Of a stretch of 64,000 bases of DNA, positions 58,773 to 64,000 are shown piece by piece; position 1 is the stretch's first letter, and each line of letters opens with the position of its first letter. This DNA comes from Rhodococcus sp. 14-2470-1b (GTDB taxonomy: Bacteria; Actinomycetota; Actinomycetes; Mycobacteriales; Mycobacteriaceae), in assembly GCF_002259415.1 (NCBI RefSeq), contig NZ_NPFY01000036.1, positions 227,093-291,092 on the forward strand, read 5' to 3'. The position numbers and the translations under genes were made by a program. The notes under the pieces were generated by a model. It did no database searches. It was not told where the DNA came from and saw only the letters and a program-made list of their open reading frames with translations.

Positions 58773-60926
58773 GTGTCGCCTTCCATTGATCACACCGACG
58801 ATCGTCCCGCCTCCGGCGAGGAGTCCTCTCCTCCCGGCTGTCCGTTTCCGTTGGGAGCTACTGCGTCGGCAAGTGGTACGCAATTCGCGGTCCACTCGCC
58901 CGAGGCCGACGGCGTCGAGGTATGCCTGGTCGATCCCGACGGCTCCGAACGGCGCGTCGAACTCCGGGAGAAGACCTTCGGCATTCGGCACGGTTTCGTT
59001 GCCGGCGTTACCCCCGGAACCAGATACGGGTTCCGCGCGCACGGGCGGTGGGACCCGGCGGCCGGGCGACGCTTCAACGATCGGAAGATACTTCTCGACC
59101 CCGCGGGGCGGCAGATCGTCGGGCAACTGGGTGACGCGCATGCTCTTCTCCCCTACGACGACGAGCCGTTCGGGCAACCGAGCACAGTCGATTCGCTCGG
59201 GCACATGCCGTTGTCGGTCGTCACCGACCCGACCGTACTGCGCGAGATCGTCCGGCCGTCCGTTCCGTGGGATCGGACCGTGCTGTACGAGCTCCACGTC
59301 GGCGCCTACACCGCCAGGCACCCGGACGTACCCGCGCAGCACCGAGGGACGTACCTGGGCCTCACTGCACCCGCAGTACTCCAGCACCTCACCACACTCG
59401 GCGTGACCACAGTGGAACTACTACCGGTGCAGGCGATGTCGACCGAACCCGACGTGCGGGCACGAGGAATGCGTAACCACTGGGGATATTCGACGGGTGC
59501 GTTCTTCGCGCCCGATCCACGTTTCGCCTCCGAACCCGGCGCCGAGGTGACCGAGTTCAAGACGATGGTCGACGTACTACACAGCGTCGGAATCGAAGTC
59601 GTGCTCGACGTCGTCTACAACCACACGTGCGAGTCGTCGGTGTCCGGGCCGTCCATCAGCTGGCGCGGACTCGACGCGCCGGGGTACTACCTGCTGGACG
59701 GTCGCGGATACGACGTCGACCTCACCGGGTGCGGCAACACACTCGACTCCGCGTCCCCCGCAGTGGTGCGCATGGTCTGCGACAGCCTGCGGTACTGGAC
59801 CGAGGTCATGGGAGTCGACGGCTTCCGATTCGATCTGGCCAGCACGCTGGGACGGCCTGGAGGATGGCGATTCGACGCTCGCGCACCCCTCCTCACTGCC
59901 ATCACGACCGATCCGGTTCTCTCGCGAGTCAAGCTCATCGCCGAGCCGTGGGATGCAACGGGAGCCGGCTATCAAGTGGGTGGATTCGGCCCGATGTGGT
60001 CCGAATGGAACGATCGCTACCGCGACACGGTCCGCCGATTCTGGGCCGAACAGATCGGTGTGCGCGATCTCGCGTCACGGCTCGCCGGATCCGAGGACAT
60101 CTACGGCGGTGCTAGCCGAAAGCCCTGGGCGTCAATCAATTTCATCACCGCCCACGACGGTTTCACTGCCCACGACCTCGTGTCGTACTCGCGCAAGCAC
60201 AACGAGGCGAACGGTGAGGAGAACCGCGACGGAACCGACAACAACATCTCCGTCGACCACGGGACCGAAGGACCGACGGACGACCCTGCCATCACCGGTG
60301 CCCGAGCCCGCCATGTACGGGCACTGCTCGCCACCCTGGCACTCTCCACCGGAACGCCGATGCTGCTCGCCGGAGACGAACTGGGACACACGCAGTTCGG
60401 CAACAACAACGCGTACTGCATTGCCGAAGACGCACCCGCCGAGGACGCGTGGGCCATCGACTGGTCGAACATCGATTCCGATCTCGTCGCGTTCGTCTCA
60501 CGCCTGCTTCGGATCAGGCGAAGCGCACCGTCGCTCCGGCAGCAGGAATTCTTCTTCGGACGGGACACCCCGTCGGGCCGACCGGACCTGGTCTGGTTCG
60601 ACGGACACGGCAACGAGTTCACGACCGATCAGTGGAACGACGACTCCGTCCGCACCATCCAGGCATGGGTCGACGGCGGCGACGTGCGGTCCTACGAACC
60701 GAACGGAGTGCGCGTCGACGACGACAGCTCGCTGCTGATCGTGCACTCCGGTGGTCCGACGGAGATCTCACTGGCCTGCCCCTCGTGGGCTGCCCGAAAA
60801 TTCGCGCCGGTGTTCGATTCGTCCGAACCACGCGGCGTACCGACCGACGTCATGTCCGTCGAAGCCGGATCGCCGATCTCGCTGACCGGTCCGGGCGTGC
60901 TCGTGTTCCGCAGCGACGGCAGGTAA
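58773..60926 (+). CDS. glgX: Glycogen debranching enzyme GlgX
   Basis: GH13 enzyme of 717 residues that cuts alpha-1,6 branches from phosphorylase-limited glycogen. The CBM48 N-domain (about 25-130) leads into the TIM barrel with ELHVGAYTARHP, LDVVYNHTCESS (region I), DGFRFDLAST with nucleophile D354 (region II), LIAEPWDATGAG with E391 (region III), and FITAHDGFTAHDLVSYSRKH (region IV). Its place here next to the MGLP genes is interesting, but I recall no glgX at this point in M. tuberculosis, so it is probably a lineage difference. GTG 58773 is the start. Its last 235 bases are antisense to the end of the YczE-like gene. Confidence 0.93.
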   Translation: MSPSIDHTDDRPASGEESSPPGCPFPLGATASASGTQFAVHSPEADGVEVCLVDPDGSERRVELREKTFGIRHGFVAGVTPGTRYGFRAHGRWDPAAGRRFNDRKILLDPAGRQIVGQLGDAHALLPYDDEPFGQPSTVDSLGHMPLSVVTDPTVLREIVRPSVPWDRTVLYELHVGAYTARHPDVPAQHRGTYLGLTAPAVLQHLTTLGVTTVELLPVQAMSTEPDVRARGMRNHWGYSTGAFFAPDPRFASEPGAEVTEFKTMVDVLHSVGIEVVLDVVYNHTCESSVSGPSISWRGLDAPGYYLLDGRGYDVDLTGCGNTLDSASPAVVRMVCDSLRYWTEVMGVDGFRFDLASTLGRPGGWRFDARAPLLTAITTDPVLSRVKLIAEPWDATGAGYQVGGFGPMWSEWNDRYRDTVRRFWAEQIGVRDLASRLAGSEDIYGGASRKPWASINFITAHDGFTAHDLVSYSRKHNEANGEENRDGTDNNISVDHGTEGPTDDPAITGARARHVRALLATLALSTGTPMLLAGDELGHTQFGNNNAYCIAEDAPAEDAWAIDWSNIDSDLVAFVSRLLRIRRSAPSLRQQEFFFGRDTPSGRPDLVWFDGHGNEFTTDQWNDDSVRTIQAWVDGGDVRSYEPNGVRVDDDSSLLIVHSGGPTEISLACPSWAARKFAPVFDSSEPRGVPTDVMSVEAGSPISLTGPGVLVFRSDGR

Positions 60927-61531
60927 GTCATGAACAGTTGAACGAGGGGTCCGATTCCGAACGCGTACAGCAGGGTCCCGACCCCGACGTTTCCGCCCAG
61001 GAGCCACCCCGTTGCCACGACCGCCAACTCGATGCACGTGCGAATCAGTCGCACGGACAGTCCGGTTCGCGCGACGAGTCCCGTCATCAACCCGTCGCGC
61101 GGACCCGGCCCCATGCCCGCACCGATGTACAGCGCAGTCGCGAAGGCGTTCACGACGATTCCGGTCACCAACAGCGCGATGCGGACGGCCATGTTTCCCA
61201 CGTCCGGGAGCCAGTGCAGCGTGGCGTCCACTGCGATCGCAATGACCACGACGTTGCTGACGGTCCCCAAGCCGGGCTTCTGGCGCAACGGAATCCACAG
61301 GAGCAGAACGACGACGCCGGTCAGTGCGGTGATCGTGCCGAAGCTCAACGGCACGTGTCGGCTGACTCCCTGATGGAACACATCCCATGGATCGAGGCCG
61401 AGACCCGCCGTCACCATCAACGCCATCGACGCACCGTAGAGCCACAGGCCGACGTAGAGGGCGAGAAGCCGGAGCGTCAGTCGTGTGCGTCTGTCGGGGT
61501 TCAACGGTGCATCGTGCTTCGTCGTTCGCAT
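60692..61531 (-). CDS. YczE/YitT-type membrane protein with antisense-overlapping tail
   Basis: A 279-residue frame. Residues 1-210 are a membrane protein with five or six segments: ALYVGLWLYGASMALMVTAG with GLGLDPWDVFHQGV, IVVNAFATALYIGAGMGPGP with RDGLMTGLVARTG, and TLLYAFGIGPLVQLFMTYLP, all typical of the YczE family, whose members are about 210 residues. From about residue 212 the frame runs 235 bases into glgX on the opposite strand, and this tail (STPGPVSEIGDPASTDMTSV) looks like antisense of a coding gene, not a fold. It may be real read-through tail or a lost stop. The function of the family is unknown; a MocR partner is not in the window. Confidence 0.8.
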   Translation of the reverse strand: MRTTKHDAPLNPDRRTRLTLRLLALYVGLWLYGASMALMVTAGLGLDPWDVFHQGVSRHVPLSFGTITALTGVVVLLLWIPLRQKPGLGTVSNVVVIAIAVDATLHWLPDVGNMAVRIALLVTGIVVNAFATALYIGAGMGPGPRDGLMTGLVARTGLSVRLIRTCIELAVVATGWLLGGNVGVGTLLYAFGIGPLVQLFMTYLPSLRNTSTPGPVSEIGDPASTDMTSVGTPRGSDESNTGANFRAAHEGQASEISVGPPECTISSELSSSTRTPFGS

Positions 61532-61632
61532 ACACCCAGTGTCGGCCCGATCTGGCCCCTACTGAAACATCCAGTTTTCATGCAGTGGACCCCTGCGGGT
61601 GGATGGAGGCTACCTGCGCGACGGCCGAATCG

Positions 61633-62418
61633 TCAGATCGTCGCGACTACCGTCATCGAACCGGGCGCCACCTCGGTGAACCCCGCATCCCGCACGGCCA
61701 CGGCCTGACCTGCCTCGACCAGGGCACGTGCCCGACGCCACTGCTGCTCGTCGGCGTCGCGCACGGAACAGGCGAACCCGGTGTCGGCCCAGTCCTGGCA
61801 CTGCTCCGGCGTCATCGCGCCCGCGAGCAGCATCGACGCGTGGCCGACCTGAGCGGCGGCCTTCCCTACCGTCATCTCGAGGGCTGGATCTATCCACAAC
61901 ACCGGAACTCCCGGTGTCGGCGCGCCTACAGCGTCGTGCGGGACATCGGTGCCGCCGATCTGCAAACGCCTCACCCGAGGATCCAGATCGCCCACTCGGC
62001 CGGGAACGAAAGCGCGAGCCTGCGCGCCACTCACGTCGACGGTAAGTCCGGAAACATCCTGCGCAGCCGTCCAGTGCGCACCCCGCGCCCGCCTGGCGAC
62101 CTTGCGGATTCTCGACCCGGTCCACGCGAGGAAGCGGTCCTCCCACTCGCCACCCGGTCCGACGCGTTCGTCCAGGCACAATGCGACCGCAGCGGCTGCG
62201 GCGGCTTCCAACAGACTGCTGCGCGGCGGCGGATCCGTCTTGGGTATGTGCAGAACGACGGCCATCGCCAGCACGTCCGCGGGATCCTCCGGATCTGCAC
62301 GACCACCGTAGCCTCGGGCCAGCACAGCATGTCGCTCGGCGAACGTACTGAGCGGACTGTCGACGGTCCCGTCGATCGGCCCAGCACCGGGCACCGAGGT
62401 TTCCGGAACGTCGCTCAC
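61633..62418 (-). CDS. Peptidyl-tRNA hydrolase Pth2-like protein
   Basis: A 261-residue protein. The C-terminal part (about 160-261) resembles the PTH2 fold: DPALEMTVGKAAAQVGHASM holds the lysine and histidine typical of the active site, followed by AQDWADTGF-like and AVRDAGFTEVAPGSMTVVAT at the end. The N-terminal 150 residues are helical, of no family I recognise. PTH2 enzymes release peptides from peptidyl-tRNA in archaea and eukaryotes; bacterial homologues are poorly studied. It overlaps the serB 3' end by four bases (ATGA), so it is translated with serB. No such gene follows serB2 in M. tuberculosis as I recall. Confidence 0.75.
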   Translation of the reverse strand: MSDVPETSVPGAGPIDGTVDSPLSTFAERHAVLARGYGGRADPEDPADVLAMAVVLHIPKTDPPPRSSLLEAAAAAAVALCLDERVGPGGEWEDRFLAWTGSRIRKVARRARGAHWTAAQDVSGLTVDVSGAQARAFVPGRVGDLDPRVRRLQIGGTDVPHDAVGAPTPGVPVLWIDPALEMTVGKAAAQVGHASMLLAGAMTPEQCQDWADTGFACSVRDADEQQWRRARALVEAGQAVAVRDAGFTEVAPGSMTVVATI

Positions 62419-63656
62419 AGGATCGGGACTCGCCTGACGCCGCCGTCGACAGCGTCCGCAGCTTCGATCTCACTACGCGTCACGCCCAACATGAACAGGA
62501 CCGCGTCGAGGTACGGGTGGGAAATCGCGGTGTCCGCGATCTCGCGAAGCGCAGGCTTCGCGTTGAATGCCACTCCGAGGCCCGCAGCAGTCAGCATGTC
62601 GATGTCGTTCGCTCCGTCGCCGACGGCCACCGTCTGTTCCATCGGAACACCGGCCTGAGCCGCGAACTCGCGCAACGCGGTCGCTTTGGCAGCTCGGTCG
62701 ACGATCTCACCGACCACACGCCCGGTCAGTTTTCCGTCGACGATCTCGAGTGTGTTCGCCTTGACGAAATCCAGCTCCAGCTCGTGAGCGAGTCCCTCGA
62801 TGACCTGACGGAAACCACCGGAGACGACGCCGCAGGCGTACCCGAGTCGCCGCAGCGTACGAATGGTCGTGCGGGCACCCGCCGTCAGCTCGAGTTCGTC
62901 GGCGACGTCTTCGATGACGGACGCGTCGAGTCCGGCCAATGCCTGCACGCGTTGGTGCAACGACTCGGTGAAATCGATCTCGCCGCGCATGGCGGATTCG
63001 GTGACCGCTCGAACCTCGGCCTCACGTCCGGCTTTGGCGGCCAGCATCTCGATCACTTCGCCCTGAACCAGCGTCGAGTCGACGTCGAAGACGATGAGTC
63101 GCTTGGAGCGGCGCGCGATGCCTGCGCGTTCGACGGCCACGTCGATGCCGACGCCCGCCGCGACCTCGGACAGACCCTTCCTGAGTTGACGGTCTGCGTC
63201 CGGCGACGTGTTCGTGGCCGTGACGTCGAGTTCGAGACCCGTGACCGGATAGTCCGCGACTCCGCGAATGGAGTCGATGTTGGCACCCTGTCTCGCGAGC
63301 TCGCGCGAGATGCTGCTGAAGGCCCGAGCGGTGACCGGACGGCCGAGGACGACGACGACATGAGTCGCAAGACTGCGACTGCCCACCGGGTCGGCACCGA
63401 TCTCGACGTCGACGTGTACGCCGACGGTGGACATGGCCTCCTCCAGCTCGTCCTGCAGTGCCTCGGGATCGCGCGGGCACGACAACAGGACGCCGAGAGT
63501 CAGTCGGCCGCGGATGACCACCTGCTCCACATCGAGGAGGCTCACGTCGTGACGCGAGAGCGCCGCGAACAGAACCGAGGTGACGCCAGGTTTGTCGGGC
63601 CCGGTGACGGTGACGAGTACAGCGATGTCCTCGGTAGCGAAACCTCTGTCAGGCAC
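62415..63656 (-). CDS. serB: Phosphoserine phosphatase with N-terminal ACT domains
   Basis: Last enzyme of serine synthesis. The 413-residue product has two N-terminal ACT-like domains (about 10-90 and 95-170; VTVTGPDKPGVTSVLFAALS and VLGRPVTARAFSSISRELAR). The HAD phosphatase that follows has motif I VFDVDSTLVQGE (about 190-201), motif II in GVVSGGFRQVI and motif III VAVGDGANDIDMLTAAGLGV. This is the SerB2 form (Rv3042c), in which serine binds ACT to control activity. GTG 63656 is the start. With serA at 17-18.7 kb, two of three serine-pathway genes are in the window. Confidence 0.96.
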   Translation of the reverse strand: MPDRGFATEDIAVLVTVTGPDKPGVTSVLFAALSRHDVSLLDVEQVVIRGRLTLGVLLSCPRDPEALQDELEEAMSTVGVHVDVEIGADPVGSRSLATHVVVVLGRPVTARAFSSISRELARQGANIDSIRGVADYPVTGLELDVTATNTSPDADRQLRKGLSEVAAGVGIDVAVERAGIARRSKRLIVFDVDSTLVQGEVIEMLAAKAGREAEVRAVTESAMRGEIDFTESLHQRVQALAGLDASVIEDVADELELTAGARTTIRTLRRLGYACGVVSGGFRQVIEGLAHELELDFVKANTLEIVDGKLTGRVVGEIVDRAAKATALREFAAQAGVPMEQTVAVGDGANDIDMLTAAGLGVAFNAKPALREIADTAISHPYLDAVLFMLGVTRSEIEAADAVDGGVRRVPIL

Positions 63657-63736
63657 CGATTCTCCCTTCGCGACGACGCTGACCTATGTGGTGCGTCGCC
63701 ATTCTTGCTGCTTCACTGATCAGATTGTCGCAAGCG

Positions 63737-63769
63737 AAGAGCCCCGCCCGAGTTCCGGGAGGGGCTCTT
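63737..63769 (-). terminator. Terminator of ctaD
   Basis: Stem AAGAGCCCC-g-CCC against GGG-a-GGGGCTCTT with a 7-base loop, between the ctaD stop and the serB start. Confidence 0.88.
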
Positions 63770-63786
63770 GCCGATTGACTGGATGT

Positions 63787-64000
63787 TTACTTGGGGTCGT
63801 GGTCGCCGGATCCTTCGTGGTCGCTCGTCGCGATAGGTGCGCGACGTGCCTGTTCGAGGACTTCGGTGGTGTGTCCACCATGGCTGCCTGGTCCGACGTG
63901 AGCTTCGGCGCGGAGGCGTTCGACCATGTGCGGGTAGTGCAGTTCGAACGCGGGACGCTCCGAACGGATCCGGGGCAGTTCGGTGAAGTTGTGCCGCGGC
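63787..64000 (-). CDS. ctaD: Cytochrome c oxidase subunit I, C-terminal end (partial)
   Basis: Only the last 70 codons of the aa3 oxidase catalytic subunit are in the window; the gene extends beyond the right edge. The end reads PRHNFTELPRIRSERPAFEL, then HYPHMVERLRAEAHVG, the C-terminal cytoplasmic tail typical of actinobacterial CtaD, and closes with a Gly/His-rich stretch before TAA at 63787. The position beside serB is that of Rv3043c. The membrane part and heme ligands are outside the window. Confidence 0.9.
   Translation of the reverse strand, partial: PRHNFTELPRIRSERPAFELHYPHMVERLRAEAHVGPGSHGGHTTEVLEQARRAPIATSDHEGSGDHDPK

Overview
The window is chromosomal DNA of a high-GC actinobacterium of the order Mycobacteriales, most likely a Rhodococcus or close Nocardiaceae relative. 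Four things point there: a histone-like HU with a long PAKK/AAKK tail, F420-pathway and F420-type enzymes, a methylglucose lipopolysaccharide (MGLP) type gene trio, and a gene order that, as I recall it, follows Mycobacterium tuberculosis Rv2982c to Rv3043c nearly gene for gene. That comparison is from memory, not from a search. The window starts inside gpsA and ends inside ctaD. No plasmid, phage, transposase, CRISPR array or rRNA is visible.

Layout. 1-5.4 kb: gpsA (partial), fbiD, ppk1, mutT1 and hup, with an 18-bp tandem array and a strong hairpin between mutT1 and hup. 5.4-9.3 kb: leuCD divergent from an NdgR-type IclR regulator, an F420/PPOX-type oxidoreductase and a DUF5302-like small protein. 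9.3-9.6 kb: tRNA-Gln and tRNA-Glu. 9.7-16 kb: a minimal family-A DNA polymerase, a BrkB-type membrane protein, gltX, an FAH-family protein and an MFS transporter. 16-25 kb: leuB, serA, ilvBNC, a Cfp6-like PH protein and ilvD. 25-30.4 kb: a DoxX-like membrane protein, an LppZ-like lipoprotein, gatB, a thioesterase and pfkA. 30.4-35.8 kb: a two-component system, a membrane-anchored phospholipase A2-like protein and two membrane alpha/beta hydrolases, a block not expected between pfkA and gatA. 35.8-48 kb: gatCA, an ACT protein, ligA, a MetE-like protein, mnmA, a cysteine desulfurase, an OlsB/PlsC-like pair and etfBA. 48-53.9 kb: the MGLP-type methyltransferase, GH57 enzyme and GT4 enzyme, then a hexapeptide transferase and a beta-propeller protein. 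53.9-64 kb: two methyltransferases, enoyl-CoA hydratase, Nudix, ABC ATPase, glgX, a YczE-like membrane protein, a Pth2-like protein, serB and ctaD.

Branched-chain amino acid synthesis dominates the first 25 kb (leuB, leuC, leuD, ilvB, ilvN, ilvC, ilvD), and its control can be read in the DNA. A 20-bp near-palindrome occurs three times, each in the same orientation relative to a downstream gene: leuC, the MFS transporter and ilvB. Between the ilvB copy and the ilvB start lies a 23-codon leader peptide with consecutive Ile-Leu-Val-Ile codons, followed by a hairpin with a U-run. This is a classic attenuator layout. The best explanation is dual control by the NdgR-type regulator and by attenuation.

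Other functional groupings: gltX, gatCAB and tRNA-Gln fit the indirect route to Gln-tRNA; a cysteine desulfurase next to mnmA fits tRNA 2-thiolation; the OlsB/PlsC-like pair suggests ornithine-type acyl lipids. Four short tandem-repeat loci occur within 64 kb, and two of them share one repeat core.
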